DNA from: an uncultured Bacilli bacterium
Lineage (GTDB): Bacteria > Bacillota_I > Bacilli_A > RF39 > UBA660
Length of the DNA stretch: 16,729 bases
Assembly (NCBI GenBank): GCA_947629075.1
Contig: CANRCI010000018.1
Location: 1 to 16,729 of the forward strand
Direction of reading: 5' to 3'
A program made the position numbers and the translations under genes. Shown here in pieces: positions 6,932-13,269 of the stretch; within the stretch, counting starts at the first letter, position 1; each line of letters begins with the position of its first letter. The notes below the pieces were generated by a model, which saw only the letters and a program-made list of their open reading frames with translations, had not been told where the DNA came from and made no database searches.

Positions 6932-8176
6932 ATGAACGAGGAAAATAGTAATAAAACGGTAGAAAATCAAGAGGTAAATAAGGAAAGTCAAGCACCTGTT
7001 AATCAAGTGAAAGAAGTTGTTCCAGCTGATAATGTAGTCCAACCACAGGTAGTTGAAGTAAAAGTTGATAATGTCAATCCTGATCTTTTAAAGGAAGAGG
7101 TAGTTGAACCTGTTCAAACTACTGATAATTCTGCTTCATCAACGCCAACAACGGAAGCTTCAACGGCAGATGCTCCTAAACAAAAAATGCCAGTTTTCAT
7201 GATTTTAGTAATGTTTATCATTGCTGGTGTAGTCGTTTTCTTTCCTGAGATAAACGAGTTAATAGGACAGAGTAACTTACTGAATAAAAAGGAAGCAAGT
7301 CCTGCTCCATCAACTGAAAAAGAAGCGAATCCAAGTCCTGTCGTTCCTGAACCAGAAGAGACGACGATAACACTGCAGGACGCTACTAACGACAACGTTC
7401 ATCCAACTTTGCAACAAATCGCTACAGAATTAAAAAATTCAGCACTATTTACTAATGTATCGGAGAATACTACGAGAGATGTAACAGTAGACGATAATGT
7501 AATGACTATCATTGAAAGTAGTATTGAAGGTACGAAATTTAGTAGTATAAGTATCGATTTCACATTGGAAAAAGGCATTTTGAGCAATGAAGTAGAAAAT
7601 GATGATAAACAAGCTTCTCTAGCTGAAGATACGTTTAATCAATTGCTTTTAATAAATGCTTCACTTCACAATGCCGATGTCGATAGTATGGCTGAACTAC
7701 TAGTTAATCCCGAAGTAAAAAAGCAATATAAAATTGTCAATGGTTTTGAAATAGTTGAGGATAATAACAGTATTACTTATAAAATCGACATCAATAAAAA
7801 GCCATTTATCTATGAGAGCATTAAATACCTAAAGCTTAGCGATTTGAAAAAACGTGATGAGTTACTAAGGACCGTTTACGAATATACCGATGACAATATG
7901 GCCATCTACGTCAAAACAACGGATACTCCAGTAACGATTGTCGTAGCGGAAAGTCCAGCTACTAGCACTGCTACATACAAGAGTATTACCAATGCCTTAA
8001 CTCTTCTTTACGGTAGTGAAACAGCTAATAGTTTTAAAAGTAGTTTTCCGCAATTGTTAAATGGTGAAAAGGATATCTTTAAAGTTACAACTGATGTTGT
8101 CTTTACCGGTGGTACAGCTAGTAATTACGAAGGTAAAAAAGCAGTTGTAGTTGAGATTAATAAAACTTTAGGATAA
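6932..8176 (+). CDS. Single-pass membrane protein with disordered tail, unknown function
   Basis: I do not recognise a family. The 414-residue protein begins with about 84 residues of disordered, Val/Glu/Gln/Thr-rich sequence with no predicted structure, then one membrane segment (86-104, MPVFMILVMFIIAGVVVFF). A Pro/Ser/Glu linker (120-145) leads to an exported domain of about 265 residues without cysteine. No signal peptide is present, so the N-terminus is inside. The layout (cytoplasmic tail, one helix, linker, exported domain) repeats that of the 2413 gene, though I see no sequence similarity. ATG 6932 was chosen over ATG 6926 and TTG 6917 because GAGGGG lies at the right distance only for 6932. 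Cysteine-free, unlike its neighbours. A scaffold or cell-envelope role is possible but unproven. Confidence 0.83.
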   Translation: MNEENSNKTVENQEVNKESQAPVNQVKEVVPADNVVQPQVVEVKVDNVNPDLLKEEVVEPVQTTDNSASSTPTTEASTADAPKQKMPVFMILVMFIIAGVVVFFPEINELIGQSNLLNKKEASPAPSTEKEANPSPVVPEPEETTITLQDATNDNVHPTLQQIATELKNSALFTNVSENTTRDVTVDDNVMTIIESSIEGTKFSSISIDFTLEKGILSNEVENDDKQASLAEDTFNQLLLINASLHNADVDSMAELLVNPEVKKQYKIVNGFEIVEDNNSITYKIDINKKPFIYESIKYLKLSDLKKRDELLRTVYEYTDDNMAIYVKTTDTPVTIVVAESPATSTATYKSITNALTLLYGSETANSFKSSFPQLLNGEKDIFKVTTDVVFTGGTASNYEGKKAVVVEINKTLG

Positions 8177-8198
8177 ATCGTTTATGATTTATCTTTTT
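8172..8198 (+). terminator. Intrinsic terminator
   Basis: GATAAATC (8172-8179) and GATTTATC (8186-8193) form an 8-bp stem with a 6-base loop, followed by T5. The stop codon of the 6932 gene lies inside the left arm. Confidence 0.85.
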
Positions 8199-8199
8199 A

Positions 8200-8228
8200 T
8201 TGTTAAAATTACTAAATCATAGTAAGAT
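8200..8228 (+). promoter_or_regulatory. Promoter of the hydrolase-tgt unit
   Basis: TTGTTA (8200-8205) and TAAGAT (8223-8228) are exactly 17 bases apart and start directly after the preceding terminator. The ribosome site AAGGAGAAAG follows at 8249-8258. Confidence 0.6.
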
Positions 8229-8264
8229 ATATACGTGTAATTGTTAGGAAGGAGAAAGTATCTC

Positions 8265-9005
8265 ATGAATGATAAGAAACCGATAATTGGTATTGTTGGT
8301 CGCAGTGGTAAAGATGATGGTTTTAAAATTGTTGAAGTAATCGAAAACTATCGTAAAGCAGTGATTCAAAGTGGGGGAATTCCCATTTTGATTTTGCCAC
8401 CATTACTAGTTGATTACATCGATCATAAACCTGTAGAAATTGCTGAGTTAACTCGTCAAGATAAGGAGATAATCGACCGCCAATTAGAGTTGTGCGACGG
8501 TGTTTTAATTCCCGGTGGAACGATAAGATATCAACACGATTTCTACATTTTAGCTGAATGTCTAAAAAGAGATATTCCCGTTTTAGGAATCTGTTTAGGA
8601 ATGCAGATCATGGCGATGTTAAAAGATGTCAATACTTTAGAAAACGTCAACAATTTACAAAAAATCGACAGTGTAGTAAACCATTGCGATTTGTCCAATA
8701 GGCCAGTTCATGAAGTGTCATTAAAAGAGGACTCTTTTTTAGCCCAATCAATTGGTAAGAAAAAGTTTCTTGTCAACAGTCGTCATAACTATGCTATATC
8801 AGCTCCCTTTTTGTTCAATATAGTTGGGTTCAGTGAGGATGGTTATATCGAGGCGATTGAGAGAAAAGACAAGCGATTAGCAGTTGGTGTTCAGTGGCAT
8901 CCCGAAATCATGACTACATCTAATCGATCAAATGAAATAATTGATCTTTTAATTAAAAAAAGTAAAATTTATAAAGAAGAGAAAGAAACAGTAAACAACA
9001 ACTAG
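8265..9005 (+). CDS. Class I glutamine amidotransferase-like hydrolase (peptidase C26, PuuD type)
   Basis: A 246-residue cytoplasmic enzyme of the gamma-glutamyl-gamma-aminobutyrate hydrolase family. The family cleaves gamma-glutamyl amide bonds; the true substrate here is unknown. The catalytic triad is complete: Cys110 in GICLGMQ, and His212 and Glu214 in GVQWHPE. GVLIPGG (79-85) gives the oxyanion region. The domain stands alone, with no synthetase partner fused or adjacent, and the length is normal for the family. ATG 8265 has AAGGAGAAAG upstream; a TTG at 8241 lies before that site and is excluded. The stop TAG overlaps the Shine-Dalgarno sequence of tgt, so the two genes are one transcript. 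No puu or polyamine gene is near, so a PuuD role in putrescine breakdown is not supported; general gamma-glutamyl peptide turnover is equally likely. Confidence 0.9.
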   Translation: MNDKKPIIGIVGRSGKDDGFKIVEVIENYRKAVIQSGGIPILILPPLLVDYIDHKPVEIAELTRQDKEIIDRQLELCDGVLIPGGTIRYQHDFYILAECLKRDIPVLGICLGMQIMAMLKDVNTLENVNNLQKIDSVVNHCDLSNRPVHEVSLKEDSFLAQSIGKKKFLVNSRHNYAISAPFLFNIVGFSEDGYIEAIERKDKRLAVGVQWHPEIMTTSNRSNEIIDLLIKKSKIYKEEKETVNNN

Positions 9006-9014
9006 GAGGTTTTT

Positions 9015-10133
9015 ATGAAAGTAAAATACAATTTGTTACATAAAGATGCCAATACCAATGCTAGATACGGTACAATTGAAACTAATTATGGTACTTACGA
9101 GACACCGATGTTCATGCCAGTTGGGACAAAAGCTACTGTTAAAGCCTTAACTAACAGAGACATTAAAGAAGCCAAAGCTGGAATTATTCTCGCCAATACT
9201 TATCACTTGTGGTTACGTCCAGGTGAAGATTTAATTGCTAAAGCAGGTGGCTTACATAAATTTATGAATTTTGATGGACCAATCTTAACTGATTCGGGTG
9301 GTTTTCAGGTCTTTTCTCTAGCTAAGAACAAGAAGAAAGATATAACTGAAGAAGGAGTTCATTTTAAAAGTCACATCGATGGTCAAAAGTTATTTTTGAC
9401 ACCAGAAAAGTCGATTATGATTCAAAACAAATTAGATAGTGATATCGCGATGAGTTTTGATGAATGTCCTCCAGCTAGTGCCAGTCATGAATATTTGAAG
9501 AATAGTGTCGAACGAACTCTCCGTTGGGCTAAAAGGGGAAAGGAAGTTCACAACAATCCCCGTCAGAGTTTGTTTGGTATCGTGCAGGGTGGCGCTTATG
9601 AAGATTTGCGAAAATACAGTGCGATTGAAACGGTTAAAATGGATTTCGATGGTTATTCAATCGGTGGAGTGGCTAATGACGGTGAAAGCAAAGAGGACAT
9701 GTATAAAGCTATCGATTATTCGATTAAATATTTGCCAGAAGATAAAGTTAGATACTTAATGGGAATAGGGGAACCATTAGATCTATTGGAAGGTATAGAG
9801 CGAGGTGTCGACTTATTCGATTGTGTTTTGTCGACGAGAATTGCCCGTCATGGTAACGCTTTCACGCGAAGTGGTAAAATAAATTTACGAAATGCCAAAT
9901 ATCGCGAAGACTTTTCACCACTAGATGAAAACTGTGATTGTTATGCCTGTCAAAATCATACGAAAGCATACATCAGACATCTAGTTACGACTGATGAAAT
10001 TTTAGGAGCTGAACTTTTATCAATCCACAATACTCGTTTTTTAATTAAAATGATGGAAGAGATAAGAGAGGCTATAAAAAAGGATAGCTTTTTAGAATAT
10101 AAAGAAAAGTTCCTAGAAAAATATAATAATTAA
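9015..10133 (+). CDS. tgt: Queuine tRNA-guanine transglycosylase (Tgt)
   Basis: A 372-residue enzyme that swaps guanine 34 for a queuosine precursor (preQ1 in most bacteria) in tRNAs for Asp, Asn, His and Tyr. Asp93 in DSGGFQVF and the nucleophile Asp269 in FDCVL are present. The zinc site is Cys307, Cys309, Cys312 and His338. Two active-site segments differ from the common form: FDCVLSTRIARHG has Ser273 where Bacillus has Pro and His279 where it has Asn, and the usual GGLxVGE loop reads GGVANDGE (217-224). The catalytic residues remain, so it should be active, perhaps with altered base preference. No queA, yajC or preQ1 synthesis gene is in the window, so precursor could come from salvage. 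AGGAGG sits five bases before the ATG. Co-transcribed with the upstream hydrolase. Confidence 0.95.
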   Translation: MKVKYNLLHKDANTNARYGTIETNYGTYETPMFMPVGTKATVKALTNRDIKEAKAGIILANTYHLWLRPGEDLIAKAGGLHKFMNFDGPILTDSGGFQVFSLAKNKKKDITEEGVHFKSHIDGQKLFLTPEKSIMIQNKLDSDIAMSFDECPPASASHEYLKNSVERTLRWAKRGKEVHNNPRQSLFGIVQGGAYEDLRKYSAIETVKMDFDGYSIGGVANDGESKEDMYKAIDYSIKYLPEDKVRYLMGIGEPLDLLEGIERGVDLFDCVLSTRIARHGNAFTRSGKINLRNAKYREDFSPLDENCDCYACQNHTKAYIRHLVTTDEILGAELLSIHNTRFLIKMMEEIREAIKKDSFLEYKEKFLEKYNN

Positions 10134-10150
10134 TTATTTAGATCTAAAAA

Positions 10151-10175
10151 GAGAAAACTATTCATCAGTTTTCCC
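10151..10175. terminator. Two-way terminator between tgt and the YrzE-like gene
   Basis: GAGAAAACT (10151-10159) and AGTTTTCCC (10167-10175) pair around a 7-base loop. The plus strand has T6 after it and one A-C mismatch; the minus strand has a G-U wobble instead and its own T5. It fits the convergent ends of tgt and the YrzE-like gene. Confidence 0.8.
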
Positions 10176-10526
10176 TTTTTTATTTATTCCAATAATACTA
10201 CCGATTACCGAAGAAGCAATAATGGCACTGTAATAGATAAATAATTTTATTCCAAAATCGATATTAAAAACAAAGCCTATTCCTAGTATCAATAAAATAA
10301 CTATTATACTGAACTTAATTCCTTCTAGATATCCTTTACTGCTTACATTTTTACCTAGAGCAAATCCACCACCAAAGATTGATAAAAGTAGTATTAAAAC
10401 TTCAAATACTTTTAAGACTTTACTACCGATAATGTTGAAATTGTATAGTAATGTCATAACGATTAATGTTACTAAGAAGATAGCTAATACTATTCCTAAG
10501 GTTTTTAAATATTTTAAATAATCCAT
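10158..10526 (-). CDS. TIGR04086/YrzE-like small membrane protein
   Basis: A 122-residue protein with four predicted membrane helices (about 9-28, 38-56, 69-88, 94-113) and a short charged C-terminus. GGGFALGKNVSSKGYLEG (52-69) between helices 2 and 3 matches the GG(F)xxGxxxxxKGxLxG signature of the TIGR04086 family, whose Bacillus member YrzE lies next to tgt. The biochemical role of the family is not known to me. Here it is on the opposite strand to tgt and convergent with it, and divergent from the YetF-like gene, so the neighbourhood is kept but rearranged. The start ATG 10526 has AGGTGAT nine to ten bases upstream. A TTGAAT...TATTAT pair with an 18-base gap lies just before that. It may be transcribed from a promoter crowded into the 72-base divergent gap. 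Confidence 0.82.
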   Translation of the reverse strand: MDYLKYLKTLGIVLAIFLVTLIVMTLLYNFNIIGSKVLKVFEVLILLLSIFGGGFALGKNVSSKGYLEGIKFSIIVILLILGIGFVFNIDFGIKLFIYYSAIIASSVIGSIIGINKKGKTDE

Positions 10527-10607
10527 AAAATCACCTAATTAATAATATGTTTGGTATAAAATTATATTCAAAATATCACAATAAATATAGGTGATATTAT
10601 GGATTAT
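10518..10607. repeat. Inverted 20-base arms around the divergent gene starts
   Basis: The stretch 10518-10537 and the reverse complement of 10588-10607 agree at 19 of 20 positions. Each arm holds a ribosome site (TAGGTGAT) and the first codons ATGGATTAT of its gene; 50 bases lie between them. The whole block could invert and exchange the promoters, or form a cruciform. It may simply reflect similar start signals plus two genes that both begin Met-Asp-Tyr. Confidence 0.7.
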
Positions 10608-11246
10608 ATCGTAGTTTTATATCGAACGTTAGTGTTCTACATTCTCATTACTATCATATATCGTTTTATGGGTAAGAGGGAAGTTGGTCAGTTGGGAATT
10701 GTCGATTTAATTGTGTCTATTTTAGTGGCTGAACTTGCTGCGATGTCGATCGATAACCATGAAGAATCAATCTTTTTATCGATTTTACCAATCATTTTAT
10801 TACTAGTTATTCAGGTGATTATGAGTTATGTATCATTGAAGAGTAGTAAAGTAAGAAATCTCTTTGATGGTAATCCTTCAGTTATAATTAATCGCGGTAA
10901 GCTAAAGTTTAAAGAGATGGTTAAGCAACGTTACAATATCGAAGATTTACTCACCCAGTTACGCGAGAAAAACATTCGTACAATCGAGGAAGTCGACTTT
11001 GCCATTTTAGAGACGAGTGGTAAATTATCGGTCTTTAAAAAAGATAGTAATTTATTTGGTGAATATCCACTACCAGTAATTTTGGATGGTAAGATAGATT
11101 ACGATACTCTACATCAAATTGACAAGTCTTCAACTTGGTTAAACCGTCAAATACGCAATGAAAATTTAACGATTCAAGATATCTTTTATGCTTTCTATCG
11201 CGATAAAAAACTCTTCATTATCAAACGTGAAGATATTGACAAATAA
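10599..11246 (+). CDS. YetF-like DUF421 membrane protein
   Basis: A 215-residue membrane protein of the DUF421 (YetF/YcaP) family. Three membrane helices fill roughly residues 4-22, 33-50 and 58-79. The conserved segment RFMGKREVGQLGIVDLI (22-38) is typical. The cytoplasmic part shows the family pattern GNPSVIINRGKL (91-102), then RYNIEDLL, LREKNI and AILETSGKLSVF (135-146). The function is poorly known; Bacillus members have been linked to spore membrane and stress physiology. In Bacillus a member (yrbG) is found near yrzE and tgt, which agrees with the neighbours here. ATG 10599 has AGGTGAT ten bases upstream. A possible promoter is TTGGTA (10551-10556) with TATCAC (10574-10579) at 17 bases. 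Full length, no damage seen. Confidence 0.9.
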   Translation: MDYIVVLYRTLVFYILITIIYRFMGKREVGQLGIVDLIVSILVAELAAMSIDNHEESIFLSILPIILLLVIQVIMSYVSLKSSKVRNLFDGNPSVIINRGKLKFKEMVKQRYNIEDLLTQLREKNIRTIEEVDFAILETSGKLSVFKKDSNLFGEYPLPVILDGKIDYDTLHQIDKSSTWLNRQIRNENLTIQDIFYAFYRDKKLFIIKREDIDK

Positions 11247-11267
11247 GACATTTTCATTTTTCCTTTC

Positions 11268-11296
11268 TTTACACTAATTTTTAGTCATGCTATAAT
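11268..11296 (+). promoter_or_regulatory. Promoter of ftsW
   Basis: TTTACA (11268-11273) and a perfect TATAAT (11291-11296) are 17 bases apart. GGAGGGAGA (11311-11319) then precedes ATG 11323. This is the best sigma-70-type promoter in the window; it may also serve comEA and comEC. Confidence 0.8.
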
Positions 11297-11322
11297 TAGA
11301 ATGACAATAAGGAGGGAGAATA

Positions 11323-12492
11323 ATGGTTAAGTTATTTAAGAACATGGATCACGGGCTTCTTTTTGTAACTGTTTTGTTATTCGGTTTTGGCCTTGTTATG
11401 ATATTCTCTGCTTCTAATATTGTGTCTTTTATGAGAATGGACCGCGTTCCATATTATTTTTTGGAACGTCAAGCTATCTTTTTAGCGGTAGGTACTGTTC
11501 TCGGAGGTATCGTTCTTACGATTAGTACTAAAAGTTATCGGTGGTTGAGTAGATTAGCGATCGTTTTTGCCATTGGACTTTTGGTTTATACGCATTTCTT
11601 CGGTCGAGTTGTAAATGATGCTAGAAGCTGGATTTATATCGGTAATGCTTCGTTTCAACCATCGGAGATAGCTAAAGTTATCATGATAATTTGGGTTGCT
11701 TGTTTCTATGAATATCGTCGAAAGAGTACTAATATTTTTTCAAGTGGCTTATTTCCACTAGCCATCGTTGGTATTATTTTTGGATTGATATTTATGGAAC
11801 CCGATCTAGGGACAGGTCTTATCGTCTTATTTATTGCTGGTTTTATCTACATCATTACACCACTTGATAGTACTTTGAAATATAAGACCCTAGCAATTGG
11901 GGTTCTCTTCATGATTTTAGGAGCTATTCTCTATACTAAGGGTGATTTAACAGCTCTGTTTAACGAACGTCAAAAGTCGCGTGGGGACTATGACAATCCT
12001 TGTAGTGAAGAAAAGTTCTATACTAGTGGTAACCAATTGTGTAATGGTTATATTGCGATGAACAACGGTAATCTAACAGGTAAGGGTTTAGGTAAATCGA
12101 CCCAAAAGTATTTGTATCTACCAGAGTCACATACCGATTATATCTTTGCGATTATTGTTGAAGAGTTAGGATATTTAACCGCCTTATTTATCTTGTTTTT
12201 ATACGTCGTTTTACTAGCTCGCATAATCAATATTGGAAGAAGAGCCTTAACTGATCGCAATGCCATTATTTGTTATGGAGTTGCTTTCTATATCTTTTTA
12301 CACATCGCCATTAATTTGTGTGGTATTTCGGGAATTACTCCGATGACTGGTGTACCGCTTCCATTCTTATCTTATGGTGGAACGTTTGCTATATGTTTAA
12401 TAATTGCTCTAGCAGTTGTTCAGAGAATAAATATTGAAACTAGATTGAGTTTTGAACACGTAAGTAGAGTAAAACGTAAATCTAAAAGATAA
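11323..12492 (+). CDS. ftsW: FtsW/RodA-family (SEDS) peptidoglycan polymerase, probably FtsW
   Basis: A 389-residue membrane protein with about ten helices. SEDS proteins polymerise lipid II into glycan strands together with a class B penicillin-binding protein; FtsW acts at the septum, RodA along the side wall. Seen here: GFGLVMIFSAS (21-31), NDARSWIYIG and QPSEIAKV (98-119), EPDLGTG (159-165), GKGLGKSTQKYLYLPESHTD (253-272) with the essential Asp272, and PFLSYGG (347-353). The large exported loop reads GDYDNPCSEEKFYTSGNQLC (221-240), and its two cysteines (227, 240) could form a disulfide; this replaces the usual NPWxDP loop. The loop resembles lactic-acid-bacterial FtsW more than RodA, but without pbp, mreC or mur neighbours the split from RodA or SpoVE is not certain. 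The C-terminus is a basic tail. It is followed 24 bases later by comEA. Confidence 0.9.
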   Translation: MVKLFKNMDHGLLFVTVLLFGFGLVMIFSASNIVSFMRMDRVPYYFLERQAIFLAVGTVLGGIVLTISTKSYRWLSRLAIVFAIGLLVYTHFFGRVVNDARSWIYIGNASFQPSEIAKVIMIIWVACFYEYRRKSTNIFSSGLFPLAIVGIIFGLIFMEPDLGTGLIVLFIAGFIYIITPLDSTLKYKTLAIGVLFMILGAILYTKGDLTALFNERQKSRGDYDNPCSEEKFYTSGNQLCNGYIAMNNGNLTGKGLGKSTQKYLYLPESHTDYIFAIIVEELGYLTALFILFLYVVLLARIINIGRRALTDRNAIICYGVAFYIFLHIAINLCGISGITPMTGVPLPFLSYGGTFAICLIIALAVVQRINIETRLSFEHVSRVKRKSKR

Positions 12493-12494
12493 TA

Positions 12495-12516
12495 ATCTCC
12501 TTAAAGGAGGTTTTTT
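12495..12516 (+). promoter_or_regulatory. Terminator-like hairpin that contains the comEA Shine-Dalgarno
   Basis: ATCTCCT (12495-12501) and AGGAGGT (12505-12511) pair over 7 bp around a 3-base loop, followed by T5 that touches the ATG at 12517. The right arm is the comEA ribosome site. The element could end transcription after ftsW, or hide the ribosome site until it is opened, so comEA/comEC expression may be conditional. Confidence 0.65.
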
Positions 12517-13269
12517 ATGTCTGTATTTAATGATTTTATTTATTTTAACAAGAATAGGATAGCTGTTTTAGTCTTGGTCAGTATCCTAGGAGTAGGAGCA
12601 TATTTTGGAATCAATTACTATCGTTCTATGCTCGATGAGTCGAAAGAGATCGAAGAAGTAATCGCCGATAGTAGTACTAAAGCTGACGCCAATGAAAAGA
12701 AAGAGATAGAGGAAAAAGAAGAAATAGAGGAAGAAAGTCAAGATGATTCTCTTTTAATGGTTGACGTGAAAGGGGAAATAGAAAAACCAGGCGTTTACGA
12801 ATTAGCGGAAGGAAAAAGAGTAATTGATGCCATTAAGCTGGCCGGTGGCTTAAAAAAACAAGCTGATACTTCCCTTATCAATTTGAGTAAAAAGATAAGT
12901 GATGGGATGGTAATCATCATCTATAGTAAAACACAAGTAGCAAACCTCGAAAAGCAACAAGAGATAGAAGAAAAAGCTAAAGCTTTGTGTACCGAGAAGA
13001 TAGTAAATGATGCTTGTACTACTTCAGATGAAAAGGCCAATGATACTAAAGAAGAGAGCAATACTCAAACGACTACCAATACTAAAATTTCCCTAAATAA
13101 TGCCACTTTAGAACAACTAGAGACATTACCGGGAATAGGCGAATCCAAAGCTAGAAATATCATTGATTACCGCAATCAAAAGAAATTTACTAAAATTGAA
13201 GAACTTCTCGAAGTCGATGGTATAGGTGAAAGTATCTTTGCTAAAATTAAGGAAAATCTTACTCTGTGA
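12517..13269 (+). CDS. comEA: ComEA, competence DNA receptor
   Basis: A 250-residue membrane-anchored protein that binds incoming double-stranded DNA outside the cell during natural transformation. One N-terminal helix (14-33) anchors it. An acidic Glu/Lys linker (42-76) follows, then an SLBB domain (about 79-137, VDVKGEIEKPGVYEL...RVIDAIKLAGG). A second linker carries Cys158 and Cys167, the only cysteines in the protein. At the end is the helix-hairpin-helix DNA-binding domain (191-248) with ISLNNATLEQLETLPGIG and VDGIGESIFAKI. All ComEA parts are in their usual order; length and cysteine linker are slightly larger than I expect. AGGAGG lies six bases before ATG 12517 inside a hairpin. Ends in TGA within comEC, no comEB between them. 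Confidence 0.95.
   Translation: MSVFNDFIYFNKNRIAVLVLVSILGVGAYFGINYYRSMLDESKEIEEVIADSSTKADANEKKEIEEKEEIEEESQDDSLLMVDVKGEIEKPGVYELAEGKRVIDAIKLAGGLKKQADTSLINLSKKISDGMVIIIYSKTQVANLEKQQEIEEKAKALCTEKIVNDACTTSDEKANDTKEESNTQTTTNTKISLNNATLEQLETLPGIGESKARNIIDYRNQKKFTKIEELLEVDGIGESIFAKIKENLTL

Noticed and set aside
7114..7587. Two minus-strand open frames of 62-93 residues
   Set aside because: Antisense to the 6932 gene, with Ser/Val-rich composition typical of shadow frames.
9505..9759. Plus-strand open frame of 84 residues
   Set aside because: Lies entirely inside tgt in another frame; the Tgt frame has all catalytic residues.
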